This document shows positions 54,072-64,000 of a stretch of DNA of 64,000 bases, piece after piece (positions within the stretch are counted from its first letter, which is position 1; each line of letters starts with the position of its first letter). The DNA is from Nothopassalora personata. Taxonomy: Eukaryota; Ascomycota; Dothideomycetes; Mycosphaerellales; Mycosphaerellaceae. The DNA lies in the NCBI GenBank assembly GCA_033816765.1, contig CM066296.1, positions 434,001-498,000 of the forward strand, written 5' to 3'. The notes under the pieces were generated by a model that worked only from the letters and a program-made list of their open reading frames with translations, searched no databases and was not told the origin of the DNA. The position numbers were made by a program, and so were the translations under genes.

Positions 54072-56237
54072 TCAGACGAGGTAGATGTCTTCTTTGATGA
54101 TGGCTTTTTCCAACGCCGTCAACTCTTTGCCGCTATCTTCCGTCAATGCCTCTTTGATCTTCTCGGACACGTGCCTGGAGCGCGCGCACCATGCAATAAT
54201 GTATCCTTCTCTGAACAATTGGCCGTACGCTTCGAAATGAGTGGGCAGCTCTGCTACTCCGAGGACTCTGGCGAGTCGCTTCGATGCGTCTGCTGTGATC
54301 GGAGGGCTGTAATGAGATCTGAGCGTGACAGAAGTGGGTCTCATCGATATTCCACTATCAAAAGCGTAGAGCCCCGTCAAGCAGAACTGCGGGATCTCCA
54401 GCCCTCCCCACCGCGCGACTTGAGTTCTTGAACGGGGGCCTGATAGACCTCGCAAATAGCCCCCTGGCGTCTTAGTAAGGTCATTGTACCATTTGTTCAG
54501 CCTCCCTTGCGTGATACCGTACGTCTCAAGCACAGGACCGTGAACTCTACGGACGAAATCAGAGACATCTATACACGGGACCCAATTCATGCATCTAAGT
54601 CCCTGTTGAGGCAGATGGTGCTGAATATGAATCTGCCAGATATTGTAACCAAGTTTCCAAAATGCATCCCAAGTGACGGCTCGTGCAGCATCGTTGACCT
54701 GTACGCCCCGCCTCATAAACAGATCCATCATGATGTGAATAGTCAAAATGTAGGGGTCTTTGTTGGGCCAGAGCCCTCTTCGGGCCACGAGTTCGGCCAG
54801 AGTTTCAAGATAGTCGAATTGGAGGATATCGAAGTCCTGTACGCTCGCGAGCTTGTCCAGCATCGATATCTGGAGAGGTAGCTTGGCCAGAAGAAGTGGA
54901 AGATTAGATTTGTTGTCGATGAGTTGCCGGAAGTGCTTGCAAACTCTTCTGTATTGCAGGATTTGCGTGAGGCACAGGTAGGACAGGACATGCAGAAGTA
55001 TCTCCATCGGGAACTCAAGCACAGGCACTGAGTTGATGATGCGAGGTTCTGGCCAGTGACATTCCTGAGCAGATGCCTTGATTACATCGTCGCGGAGCGA
55101 TGCTGTCTCGGCTCGATTGGACCCGGGTCCGGCATGCACGTGACTAGTCGCCACAGACTCGGGTTCCAGCGCACTGATAGAGGCAGATGGCCTCCTGGTA
55201 TCTCGAAGCTCGACAACATAAGAGTTTTGGGAGTGCTTCAAGGCAGTGCTCGGATATTCAAACTCTGGCGTTACGCCGGCCCTTGGTGTCGGAAGTCCTC
55301 CACCCACGACACAATCACTGCCTTCGGCTTCTGGTCCAGCAATGAGCGCAGCTGCCGTACTTCCGCCTCCACCTTGAAATGGCTCGCTAGCAGCATCGTG
55401 CATCTCAAAGCTCTTCACAGTGACCTGATCATCCTCAATGACTGAATCCGCTTCGCCGACACCGTCCTGTTCGCTGAGGGCATCATGCTCCACATCCTGT
55501 TCCTCATGCTCGAATCCAGATTCCGACATGTCATCGGCATCATTCTGTTCGGAAGCGTCCCCAGGTCCGGTATCTTGTCCATCGCCTCCAAGCTCAGAGT
55601 CGAGGTCTCTGTCCTCGACCTCGTGATCAACCTCAAAGTCGACGTCTGTATTTTCGGCTTCATAGTAGTCGGAGAAGCCTCGTGAACCGATACGGAGAAT
55701 GGTGAAAGGAGGGTCAATTCCTGAGAGAGGGCCGACAGACGGTAAGTTGCGGATGCTTATCGACGAAAGCTGGAAGTGTGGCATTAGTCGCATTAGGACC
55801 TTTCTGAGGCTCCTGACGCCATGAGGAGCACTGCCAGACACTCCTTGCCTGCTTCCGTTCGCAAGAGCGCCCACAGACCTGGTGTTTGGAGTCTCGACAG
55901 GACGGGTCGCACTGTCGTTGAATGCATCTGGACCAGAAGGATCATCTTCGTGATTGGACAAAGGGGTGATGGTAACCGAGGTGAATTCGAATATGAGCTT
56001 GAACTTGTCCAGGAGGATGTGAGCTCTGTAATCCATCACCACCTCGCCAGCATCGTGGTCGTGAAAGAAATCGTCGATCCCCTTTGCGATGGCTGCGTGG
56101 TACGTGTCCTTGCGGACTTCGCAGCCCGATTTCTTGGCGAGGTCTGCCTCGCTTATCAGCACTTTTGCCGACGCGAGAATACTAGCGAGTGTACAGCTCT
56201 GCACTAGAGCCTCTATCTTGACCTGCTCTTGCATCAT
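54072..56237 (-). CDS. F-box protein with acidic central region
   Basis: A single exon of 721 residues from the ATG at 56237. Residues 1-180 are mixed helical, with MRLMPHFQLSSISIRNLPS. Residues ~195-290 are strongly acidic (EVEDRDLDSELGGDG and similar), low complexity. A canonical F-box sits at about residues 413-455: VLEFPMEILLHVLSYL followed by ILQYRRVCKHFRQLID. The remaining ~265 residues look globular (LGYNIWQIHIQHHLPQQG, GRLNKWYNDLTKTPGGYLRG, LPTHFEAYGQLFREGYIIAW) and are probably the substrate-binding part. It would serve as an SCF ubiquitin-ligase adaptor; the substrate is unknown. Unlike the F-box relics nearby this frame is intact and uninterrupted. Confidence 0.78.
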   Translation of the reverse strand: MMQEQVKIEALVQSCTLASILASAKVLISEADLAKKSGCEVRKDTYHAAIAKGIDDFFHDHDAGEVVMDYRAHILLDKFKLIFEFTSVTITPLSNHEDDPSGPDAFNDSATRPVETPNTRSVGALANGSRQGVSGSAPHGVRSLRKVLMRLMPHFQLSSISIRNLPSVGPLSGIDPPFTILRIGSRGFSDYYEAENTDVDFEVDHEVEDRDLDSELGGDGQDTGPGDASEQNDADDMSESGFEHEEQDVEHDALSEQDGVGEADSVIEDDQVTVKSFEMHDAASEPFQGGGGSTAAALIAGPEAEGSDCVVGGGLPTPRAGVTPEFEYPSTALKHSQNSYVVELRDTRRPSASISALEPESVATSHVHAGPGSNRAETASLRDDVIKASAQECHWPEPRIINSVPVLEFPMEILLHVLSYLCLTQILQYRRVCKHFRQLIDNKSNLPLLLAKLPLQISMLDKLASVQDFDILQFDYLETLAELVARRGLWPNKDPYILTIHIMMDLFMRRGVQVNDAARAVTWDAFWKLGYNIWQIHIQHHLPQQGLRCMNWVPCIDVSDFVRRVHGPVLETYGITQGRLNKWYNDLTKTPGGYLRGLSGPRSRTQVARWGGLEIPQFCLTGLYAFDSGISMRPTSVTLRSHYSPPITADASKRLARVLGVAELPTHFEAYGQLFREGYIIAWCARSRHVSEKIKEALTEDSGKELTALEKAIIKEDIYLV

Positions 56238-57400
56238 GCCAAGTGATGGCAGTCCTCGATATCTGTGGTGCAGTGTCAGAAAAATCGAGAAGGAGAAGGG
56301 CTGTGCGAAAAGAGGGAATTTGACACCTATGACCAGTTTAGCATGGCAAGGTCAAAGTAAGTTTTTTGGTGGAGACTTTTCCCAGGAGATGTGAAGTCCC
56401 CAGTACGTGGAAACACCTCCACCAAAGCCCTGGCAACGCCATCAATGGCGAAAGGAGGAGTCTTCTGATTATCCGGACTCATCCGCTAATAGATGATTCT
56501 GGGAAACTGGGCAAGCAAACATACGACCAATGAGCATTGCTTAGATCAAAGGTGCACCTACTACGTCCGAATCATGATTCCTGTATATCTACTCCATCTG
56601 TGGGTATGATAGCCAATCTTGAATGTAGCCCGGGTGATGATGATGGCGACGACGAGGTACTTTGATACCCCAGTCGTGATGAGTAGGATCTCGCAAAGTT
56701 GTGGTAAACGTGGTTGGGTTTGTAAGTATGATGGCGTAGCAGCTCCACGCGTGAAGTCCATATTGCCGATTGAGCAGAGTGCAGAAGCCGCACAGATGTA
56801 ATGTCTATATCGTAAGAGTGGTAATAAGTGAGATCAAAAGGTGAGAGCCAATTCTGAAGTTGCACCTCTAGAGAGCCGAGTGAACAGAGTTTCGGCGGTT
56901 GCCGTATCGGAGGACAGATCTCGTGCAAGCCTGATCGGCCATCAGCTCATAGCAGTACAGCTCTTGCAACGGCAGCGTCACATTCTCTTCCTCAGTTGTC
57001 GTTCGCACTGGTCGCTGGAATCGCATGTCGCTCATTGCAGTGACACGCTGCAATATTCCAGAGTGTCCGACGCTAGACCATATACGGGGCTCCAACATCC
57101 AGTGGGGAAGGTGGCTTCACCAGCAAAATTTTGATGACGACAGTGTCAGGTTAGCAGAAAGCCTTGCTTCTGTCGTCAGATTCTGAACTCAAGTGGCGTA
57201 TCAGGGATGTTGTCGAGGTTGCTTCAGGAGCCCAATAACATGGTATATGAGCGCCTGCCAACCTGTAAGTCTTGTCCCGAGGCAGTTTATCGTCGTACCA
57301 AGGACGGCTTCACAACAATCACACACGATCAAAATGGTTCTTTCGTGAGAAGATGGGATCCTCAACATGACACAACACTAACCACATCATTGTAAGCTCA
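56238..57400. other. Intergenic, about 1.2 kb
   Basis: Promoter side of the F-box gene and 3' side of acrB. No gene recognised. Confidence 0.45.
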
Positions 57401-60400
57401 CTATCTACCACTCCCAGCCGCAGTCGGACTCTGAGGAGGCACCTTCTTGCTCGGCGGCCCAATCGTACCCACAGGCTTCGCAGCAGCAGCACCCGGAATA
57501 AAAGGCTTAGCCTCAGGCCTCGGACTGTTCGACCCATTAGTGCTCCCATTCATCAAGCTAGCTCCACCAGATCCTGATCCCGAAGTGATGTCGCCTTCAC
57601 TCGTCTTGCGCTCTTCCGTGGCACCAGCACTAGCGTTCGGCTGTACAGACCAAGAATTCTGGTGACGGTGGTCTCCAGGAACGAACGTGAAGTCGTCGCC
57701 ATTGTCTGTGAAGCCGGAGTACTGGCTAAGCATTGAGGAGCTTCTACCACGAGGGGCAACACCGCCGGGGCGTGCGTGTGCGCCAGCAGGGGAAGCGTGG
57801 TGCTGAAAGGGGGAGCCAAAGGGTTGGGAGAATGAAACAGGAGGAAAGCCATTCGTTTGAGGACTGATCTGACCATTGGAGCCACCAGGGAGCACGCCTT
57901 CTGGAGTCGGTGGCGAAGAGTACCCAGGATAACCAGGAGGCGGTTGGGTCTGCCACCCAGCGAGCGCAGCAGAAGCAGCGTAAGCACCGTTGGCTTTACT
58001 CATGTGAATATTGGCTTCGGCCTCTATGTGTGCGATGAGTGAAGTCCACTTCTCTTGCTCCTTTTCACGCCGATGGTATTCCTGAGCACGGTCAAGGTCG
58101 TGCTTCTGCTTGGCTGTCAATTTGGCCTGGTGCTCCCGCTGGAGACTCTCGAGGTCTTGAGCACGTTGAGCGCTTCTAGCTCCGAGCTTCTCTCTTTTCG
58201 ACTCAGAAGCCTTGATATCATTCTTGAGGGCATCTAATTCGCGATCCTGCTCGGCCCTGACCTTTTCAAAATCATGTTCGGCGGCTTTCTTGGCATCCAG
58301 AGCGGATTGATAAGCTGATCTCTTGATTTGCGACTCCCGTATTTGGTCTGCAGGAATCTCACCAAGAGCTTCGATCTGACTCTTGATCTCGGCTGCAGCT
58401 TCCTCTGCCTGATTCTTGTGCTGACTGAGCTGCTGTTGGCGACTCTTTTGACGATCATCAATGGCGGAAGAATGAAGCTTGCTCCGCAGAGAGTTGATCT
58501 CCTTCTTGATATCGGCGTGGGCAGCGCGCTGGTCTTTCTTCGATTTTCGTCCACGATGTCGAGTTTCGTCTAACTTGGCTTGCGCAAACATGATCGATTG
58601 CTTCAGAGTGGTCGTTGGTGAAGACGGGCGAAGGGCTTGATGCTGTGGCGGACGTGGAGCAGCTGCGGCCTGTTCAGGTGTTCGTGCAGACTGCGTAATC
58701 AATCTCGCAGAGCACAGTACTCTTTGATTGGCAATGTTGACGACCTCGCACAGGTAGCTGCTCCTAGCAGCTAGACCGAAGATCTCGCCCACGTAGCGAT
58801 CGCCAGTGTCCTCCCCGTCCTCACTTGTCATGATCCTGGTCGAGCTCCATGCGGCACCGTTGATGCGGATGAAGAAGGGCTTGGATCTATCGATGCCTGT
58901 TGGAACAGGTGGCGAATTGTCCTTACTGTCCACGTTTTCCGAAGCAGTCTCTGGAGAGAGCTCCACAGCGAAAATGATCTCGGTATCTCGAACCTCACAT
59001 ATCCAGATACGATCGGTAGTGGTACTCGTAGCGCTTACGAATGGATTAGTCGTGTTGTTATCCATAGCAGTAGCTTCTCGAGCATCGTCAGCCGCATCCC
59101 GCTGCTCCATTTCTTTAACGAAAGTGACCTTTGTACTAGCAATAGCTGCCCAAAGTGGCTGCTGACTTCGAACCTGATTAGCTTGTTTCCGCTTCTTCTT
59201 ACTACTGGATTCTCGCTGCTTAGGCGCTGGTGGCAGCCCAGGAGGACGACCATCAGTGCTTCCAGAGATGTGCGGAGGCTGGAGGCCATCAGACAGTCCA
59301 ATGGATGAGCGATGCGGTGGCTCGGCTCCAGCGGTAGCTTCTGTATCGGTTTTGGTAATCGTGGGTAATGTCTGATCCTTTTCGTTTGCTTTGGCATTTG
59401 CGAGAGTGCGGCGTATACATGTCGTTACGCCCTGCGAAACTATGTGTATTCCAAGGATAGTGCGAATGGCGGTAAGGGCCATTCCACGCTCAAGTGGCGT
59501 TGCTGAATCGACAGATGTTGCAAAACTAGGCGCATCAAGAGGTAGCCCAATGTCCAGTTTGTGTAGTACAGAGCGGAGGTAGTCCAGAGCGGTAAGATGA
59601 ATCGCTTTATACCGGAGCACATGGACCACGCAGACAATGATTGAACATGTCGCTATACTGTACGTCGGCCCGCCAGTCGTCGCAGCTGCTCCACTGAGCG
59701 AGACCGCAACGACTGCATGAGCCAAGTCCAGAAAAATATTCTGCACCGGTTTCCAAACCAGCGACCAGCAGACCCAGAACAAGACGTCAACCATGAATAT
59801 CGTAAACATGGCAGGATAGCCAAAATTCGAGGAATTGAACATCTCCTTGATGTTGGGTAGAGTTGAAAGAGATATGCCGGCGGTAGGCGGGACGAAAGTA
59901 AGCGAAGCGAACAGGGTCTGGATCACCAGTACCAAGGTTGGCGGCAGAGACAGCAGGAGGATGAGGATCGAGATGGCATCGCGCAGAGGATAGTAGGTCA
60001 ATATGGTGGAGACAGCAGATAGCGTACCCCGAGGCGGAGCTACGTAGGCCTTGCCATTGTCTACGGCGAGAGAGACGTCCGCACTGGGCGAGGGAGAGGT
60101 CTGCTCGTGTGCCTGGTCTGCCATCTCACCACAAGGCCCTACACTCTCTGTGGAAGCGTTGGAGGAAGTCCTGTCTCTTTCTGCGCTGACTGAGCGGGAC
60201 GCATAGTCCTTGCGAGCAGCAGCGGAGGGGTCGGAGGCGCTGGCGGTGGCGGTGGTGTCTGAGGGTCGCGGGAACTTGAAGCCCGAGTTCAGACCTCTCG
60301 AGGGGAGGGCCGGCGGTGTGACGACAGACGCTGCGGTGGGCTTCCCATTGCCATTGGGCTCCCCGTTCAGCTGTCCGTTGGATCTCTGCCTGGTGACTCG

Positions 60401-60481
60401 TTTGCCTGGCGGTATGAGACCCTCCTCGTGTCTCTTGTCGTGGTGATTCGCGGTGCTCTTCGTCTTGCCCTTCTGAGGCAT
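57401..60481 (-). CDS. acrB: Ubiquitination network signalling protein AcrB-like
   Basis: A single exon of 1026 residues from the ATG at 60481, close to the length of Aspergillus AcrB. The N-terminal ~140 residues are polar and basic (MPQKGKTKSTANHHDKRHEEG). Residues ~155-300 hold three to four hydrophobic segments (ISILILLLSLPPTLVLVIQTLF, FTIFMVDVLFWVCWSLVW, CSIIVCVVHVL). A KKKRKQANQVRSQQPLWAAIASTKVTF block and a beta-rich domain (~440-600) follow, then a long Lys/Glu/Gln coiled coil at ~625-820 and a Pro/Gly/Ser-rich tail. In Aspergillus, acrB acts with the CreB deubiquitination system in carbon repression and drug resistance; that role is assumed here by similarity of layout. Confidence 0.82.
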   Translation of the reverse strand: MPQKGKTKSTANHHDKRHEEGLIPPGKRVTRQRSNGQLNGEPNGNGKPTAASVVTPPALPSRGLNSGFKFPRPSDTTATASASDPSAAARKDYASRSVSAERDRTSSNASTESVGPCGEMADQAHEQTSPSPSADVSLAVDNGKAYVAPPRGTLSAVSTILTYYPLRDAISILILLLSLPPTLVLVIQTLFASLTFVPPTAGISLSTLPNIKEMFNSSNFGYPAMFTIFMVDVLFWVCWSLVWKPVQNIFLDLAHAVVAVSLSGAAATTGGPTYSIATCSIIVCVVHVLRYKAIHLTALDYLRSVLHKLDIGLPLDAPSFATSVDSATPLERGMALTAIRTILGIHIVSQGVTTCIRRTLANAKANEKDQTLPTITKTDTEATAGAEPPHRSSIGLSDGLQPPHISGSTDGRPPGLPPAPKQRESSSKKKRKQANQVRSQQPLWAAIASTKVTFVKEMEQRDAADDAREATAMDNNTTNPFVSATSTTTDRIWICEVRDTEIIFAVELSPETASENVDSKDNSPPVPTGIDRSKPFFIRINGAAWSSTRIMTSEDGEDTGDRYVGEIFGLAARSSYLCEVVNIANQRVLCSARLITQSARTPEQAAAAPRPPQHQALRPSSPTTTLKQSIMFAQAKLDETRHRGRKSKKDQRAAHADIKKEINSLRSKLHSSAIDDRQKSRQQQLSQHKNQAEEAAAEIKSQIEALGEIPADQIRESQIKRSAYQSALDAKKAAEHDFEKVRAEQDRELDALKNDIKASESKREKLGARSAQRAQDLESLQREHQAKLTAKQKHDLDRAQEYHRREKEQEKWTSLIAHIEAEANIHMSKANGAYAASAALAGWQTQPPPGYPGYSSPPTPEGVLPGGSNGQISPQTNGFPPVSFSQPFGSPFQHHASPAGAHARPGGVAPRGRSSSMLSQYSGFTDNGDDFTFVPGDHRHQNSWSVQPNASAGATEERKTSEGDITSGSGSGGASLMNGSTNGSNSPRPEAKPFIPGAAAAKPVGTIGPPSKKVPPQSPTAAGSGR

Positions 60482-61858
60482 TCAATATATCGGTCCCTCC
60501 TGGCTCGTCTAAGTTGCGACGGCGAGCCAGACGGGATGTGTAGAAGGCCGGTGGGGCGTGAAGGATATGGGTTGTGGAATAATGAGGAGGGCAAGGTAGA
60601 TGCTTCACGATAGAAACGAGGCAACGGCAAGCGCCGCAGGTTGAAAGCACGGACGACCAAAAGTTTCTGGCCCGACGGGATACTGGTAATGCTGAATCTA
60701 CCACGGCAAGGCGACACCTTACCGCGCACAAGACATACAGACAGATAGATTCTTTGCACAGCGGTGTCGGCATACTTTGGGCTTGCCATTGTCGTTGATT
60801 AGCCTGCGGTAACCTGTGATTTCGCGCCTAAGGCACTGTTGGTGCACCGACGATCACTGCACGACAGCAGAATTGCTCGACGAGACAGTAGCGTAGCATG
60901 ACTCACCAATGATCGTCCGGCAAGACTGCGGAGGCAGACTGACTACTAATCAGCCTGCAATATCCTGGCAGCTCCATCTCGCCATCCTGGATGTCATGGT
61001 GAACCGCGAAAAGCAGGGCGGCGGCTGCGATGCACAGTTTGAAGGAGCCAAGCTCGTCCACGTACACTTGCAAACGTGCAGGTTTGAAAGCGCCAGCGGA
61101 GCTACGAGGTACTGTACTGTATGTAAGCAGTACATGTGTTTCATGTGTAATCTGCCGATCATCCGGCACTGATGAGGCTTAGTGTTGCTTGCTTGCATGC
61201 AGTCTGTCCAGAGGTCTCGCGTCGAATGTCAAGAAACTCTGCCCATTGCTGCTGCATCCCTCACAAGCTTTGCCCCGTGGTTGTCTGCGGGACTACTGTG
61301 TGTGACCAAATCCTGGTGATTCGTATGTGCCTTTCCGGGCTGTTGATCGGATGTGGTCCCGACTGTCGGCTGATCCCGTGTCGCTTGTTTTGGCAAGTAC
61401 ACATGGCTAAATCACGCAAAAAAAAAATACGATGTGACTATGGCTTGAAACAGATATACAATGATAGCTCGTAAAATTTGCTCCACGCTGCGCGCACAAA
61501 ATACAAAGCGGTGGTGTTGGTTGGACGCGACGCGCCTAGACGCAAGACAGCTGCGTCATGGCTACTGAACATCGAACCTGAGACGCCTGCCTCGAGCACC
61601 TTAATACCTTCTTAATACGGCCACTTTGTATGCGCCAAAGCTGTGGAGCACTATTCAGCGAGTCGAACGATATTCGGTCCGTCCTATTCGGACTTTGCTG
61701 ACGTCTCATCCTGCAATGGCGCTCCGCCACACCGTCGCACCCGCGGGGAGTGCGTCTGGCCAATGTCAGATGTCAAGGGTGGCTTGTGTCAACGTCGTCC
61801 GATGGTACAGGTTCACTCATCACGCAAGTTTGCACGAAGATGAGCACGTTACGCAAAA
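60482..61858. other. Intergenic, about 1.4 kb
   Basis: acrB promoter region and the 3' side of the thioesterase gene. A poly-A run of nine lies near 61420. No gene recognised. Confidence 0.45.
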
Positions 61859-63048
61859 TCAGCTGCTAGCGCTTCCCATATCCTCGACTGCATCTTCTCT
61901 ATCCCACGACTGCAGCTCTAGCTGTCGAACCTGGGCCAGCAAGTTGGACACTCGCTGCCTATTCTGCCGCTTTGCGGCTTCCTGCAGTCTCCAAGTCTCC
62001 TGTAGCACATCGAGCATGAAAGGTTGTATTGGTGTCTTCTTCCTCCTAATGTAGTCGTACAGCACGCAATCTTCCACAACGCGCGCCGCAGGTCGTTGAT
62101 GGAGTTCGCTCAGAATAATGACGTGCAGGTCGAATGTGTCGGTCCCTTCAGTGGGCTCTGTGCCGAGTCTGTGGTATATCGTGACGTGGTCTGGGTATGT
62201 CATGGGCTATAATTGTCAGCTCCCACAGCGCTTCTTCGTCCGGCACGAAGGGGAAGACTCACGAATTTGAACTCGGTTGTAATCTTCCTCAAAATCAAGC
62301 CCTCTCCATTCGGTGTCCAGAGACCGTTCCAGTCCGCCGCATGCTCAGGATCGATATATCGTCCATACTTACTGGCCCATCCGATCCTGCCCGTCTCCGC
62401 GTAGCGATTATAGACAACGTTGTTGACATGACCCTTTGACTTACCTTAGCCTACATACAGGGCAATGCGAGCGAAGCGATCGAGCAACGTGTGCGCAGCG
62501 AGCGCCACGGAGAATCAAAGTCTTACCATCGAGTCCTGCTCGCCCCAGACTACAGGCAACCGAAACCTAAAACATGAGAGTCAGTAGATATCGAGCAATA
62601 AGGGAGAAGATTCATGCTATCGTGCCCCAGCAAGCAAGTTTTCTCAGCACATCCCTATAGGGCTCTGCTGAGGTGCGGTGATGTCGCTGTCTAAGACAGT
62701 CTAGCCACCTCGCTAGCCTGGACACGACTGCATGTACTGTCTAGAATTTACTAACATGCTACGTCTATGCTTCCCCGTCAGGAAACCCTCACTGCCTGCG
62801 AGGAGTTCGCGCCACTCGGTGCCGAGGACTTTGAGGATGTGGGAGGCTTCGAGGATTTGTTGAGGCGTAAGGCCGAAGGTGATGCAGTGGCCTAGGCGAT
62901 GTTTTACGTCGGAGAGCCAGCGCGGGTTTGAGGTTGTGGTAGGCGATGATGTTGAATAGCGTCGGGATGAGTGCACAGGTCGCATGGCCCTGGGAAGTGA
63001 AGCGTGCGCTGCATATCGCACGCTACTGATACTACCTCCCGCTACCAT
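61859..63048 (-). CDS. Hot-dog fold thioesterase-superfamily protein
   Basis: Four exons, 63048-62756, 62566-62527, 62433-62263 and 62206-61859, give 283 residues. Donors are GTTAGT, GTAAGA and GTGAGT; all phases agree, and joining gives VVWGEQDSM-GHVNNVVYNRYAE and ITTEFKF-PMTYPDHVTIYHRL. The N-terminus is Arg/Ser-rich with almost no acids (MVAGGSISSVRYAAHASLPRA), a likely mitochondrial presequence. Then come TPQQILEASHILKVLGTEWRELLAGSEGFLTG and the hot-dog core, whose D-x-M/F-x-HVNN loop is the usual acyl-thioesterase active-site region. The conserved HQRPAARVVED and SWDREDAVEDMG end marks fungal 4HBT-like members. It probably hydrolyses an acyl-CoA; chain specificity is unknown. Confidence 0.88.
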
Positions 63049-63279
63049 CGCGCGAGAGGTTCAGATGTTGTGCAATCGGTGAAGGGAGTGAAGATGCTGA
63101 TAGACTTTGTTCGTGGTCGATTCCAGTCAATGCCTTCGGCTGTGGCCGAGCCAGAAGTTCGGGATGCATGTGGGGCGCGAGCTCAATTGCTCTCGTACGT
63201 CATTGATGAAGACCAGCGAAAGAATTTGTCCATGCACCCGCTGGCATAGATCCGGTACATAATCAAGTCCTCATCTAGC
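63049..63279. promoter_or_regulatory. Compact bidirectional promoter, thioesterase and LYR-motif genes
   Basis: Only 231 bp separate the two divergent ATGs, so both genes must share this control region. No TATA box was evident. Confidence 0.6.
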
Positions 63280-63980
63280 ATGCCATCAACACAGCTCCGC
63301 CACGAGGTTATCCGGCTCTACAAAGGTATGTTTCGGAAGCCGATCACCCAGAAGAGGTCACTGAAAACGACGTAGAGCTCCTCTACTTGGGAAGAGAATA
63401 TCCTCTGGGCTATGGCTACTTCAAGCCACGGCTGCACAAAGCGTTCAAGGCGAAGTCTGGTCTCCAAGATGAGGATGAGATCCGCAAGGGTATCGCTCAA
63501 GGAGAATATGTGAAGAAAGGTAGGTCTTGTGCCCTTGATTACTTCACCGCAATTCTAACAATTTCACGATAGAGATAGAAGCTCTGTAAGTCTCCACAAA
63601 TCCCTGGCGAATCCTCTAGACTGGTATCACGCATGCAGACTGATACAAATGCCCTCTCCAGATACTACCTCAAACGCTACCGCGCGTTGAAGAAACGTTA
63701 CGAAACCCAATACCCTACCAAAACACCACCCAAGCGATCTGGCATTAATCAATCATCATCTGGATACTCACTGGAAGACTTCGTGGCCCACCAAGCTCCA
63801 ATCTCAAGACACTCCCCAGCCAGCGCGGCCTTCGAAGGATCCAGCAGATCAGTCATCATACCCGACCACCACGTCGCCCACTCCTCAGAGGTCTTTCCAC
63901 TGACCTCCTTCAACATGGGCTCCATACTCTCAATCATCTGCAGCACCGTCATCAGCGCCGTATGTCTCAATGCAGCCTGA
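63280..63980 (+). CDS. LYR-motif protein, ETFRF1/LYRM5-type
   Basis: Four exons: 63280-63325, 63376-63519, 63573-63585 (13 nt) and 63662-63980. Donors are GTATGT, GTAGGT and GTAAGT; acceptors TAG, TAG and CAG; phases 1, 1 and 2 all agree. The joined protein reads MPSTQLRHEVIRLYK-ELLYLGREYP, then YFKPRLHKAF, IRKGIAQGEYVKKEIEAL and YYLKRYRALKKRYE. This is the LYRM5/ETFRF1 pattern: an LYK/LYR tripeptide at residues 13-15, then GREYP and the R-A-L-K-x-R-Y end. The human relative regulates electron-transfer flavoprotein in mitochondria. The conserved part ends near residue 88; the frame then runs on to 173 residues, and this tail is antisense to another frame and may not be conserved. Confidence 0.85.
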
Positions 63981-64000
63981 TCAGGCGTCAAAGGACCTCT
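63749..64000 (-). CDS. Hypothetical protein, 3' part, runs off the right edge
   Basis: The minus frame is open from the window edge to TGA at 63749, 83 codons. It reads as an amphipathic helical protein (HTALMTVLQMIESMEPMLKE, SEEWATWWSGMMTDLLDPSK, ECLEIGAWWATK) with convincing coding character. A GTGAGT just before the stop (near 63769) could instead be a splice donor leading to another exon. It overlaps the 3' exon of the LYR-motif gene tail to tail. Family not recognised. Confidence 0.45.
   Translation of the reverse strand, partial: RGPLTPDQAALRHTALMTVLQMIESMEPMLKEVSGKTSEEWATWWSGMMTDLLDPSKAALAGECLEIGAWWATKSSSEYPDDD

Overview
The window looks like nuclear DNA of a filamentous ascomycete, probably a Dothideomycete (Mycosphaerellales/Capnodiales-like). 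The basis is protein style: ATG22, MED14, acrB, SEC14 and DHH1 all look of Pezizomycotina type. Introns are short (about 50-190 nt) with GTAAGT/GTGAGT-like donors and CTAAC/CTGAC-like branch sites. NLR-like and HET-type genes are present. No species can be named from the sequence alone. I saw no convincing transposon, tRNA, rRNA or CRISPR array.

Layout. 0-33 kb is mostly housekeeping: an edge-truncated unknown gene, a decayed reading frame directly downstream of MED14, MED14 (Mediator), ATG22 (vacuolar effluxer), a three-KH RNA-binding protein, a BTB protein with a Cys-rich tail, a rhomboid protease with a mitochondrial-type N-terminus, DHH1 (P-body helicase), a TauD/TfdA dioxygenase, an F-box-like unknown, a ~1770-residue disordered membrane-anchored unknown, SEC14, a second F-box-like unknown and quinolinate phosphoribosyltransferase (BNA6).

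33-54 kb is an accessory, decay-rich stretch. Intact genes there are a small zinc-finger gene (two exons), a Helo-like/ankyrin NLR-like gene, a SprT/GCNA-like protease gene and a transcription factor with two Zn2Cys6 clusters. Between them lie relics of a PEBP-family gene, an MFS transporter, a HET-domain gene, an F-box gene, a second TauD-type dioxygenase, a YTH-domain (m6A reader) gene and another F-box-like gene. Each relic shows frameshifts, in-frame stops or a lost splice site.

54-64 kb returns to conserved content: a large F-box protein, acrB, a four-exon hot-dog thioesterase and, divergent from it across 231 bp, a four-exon LYR-motif (ETFRF1/LYRM5-type) mitochondrial gene. The LYR gene tail overlaps, in antisense, a reading frame that leaves the window. 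Several gene models here (KH protein, BTB, TauD, SEC14, zinc finger, ankyrin gene, transcription factor, thioesterase, LYR) were assembled by hand from splice signals and exon phase.
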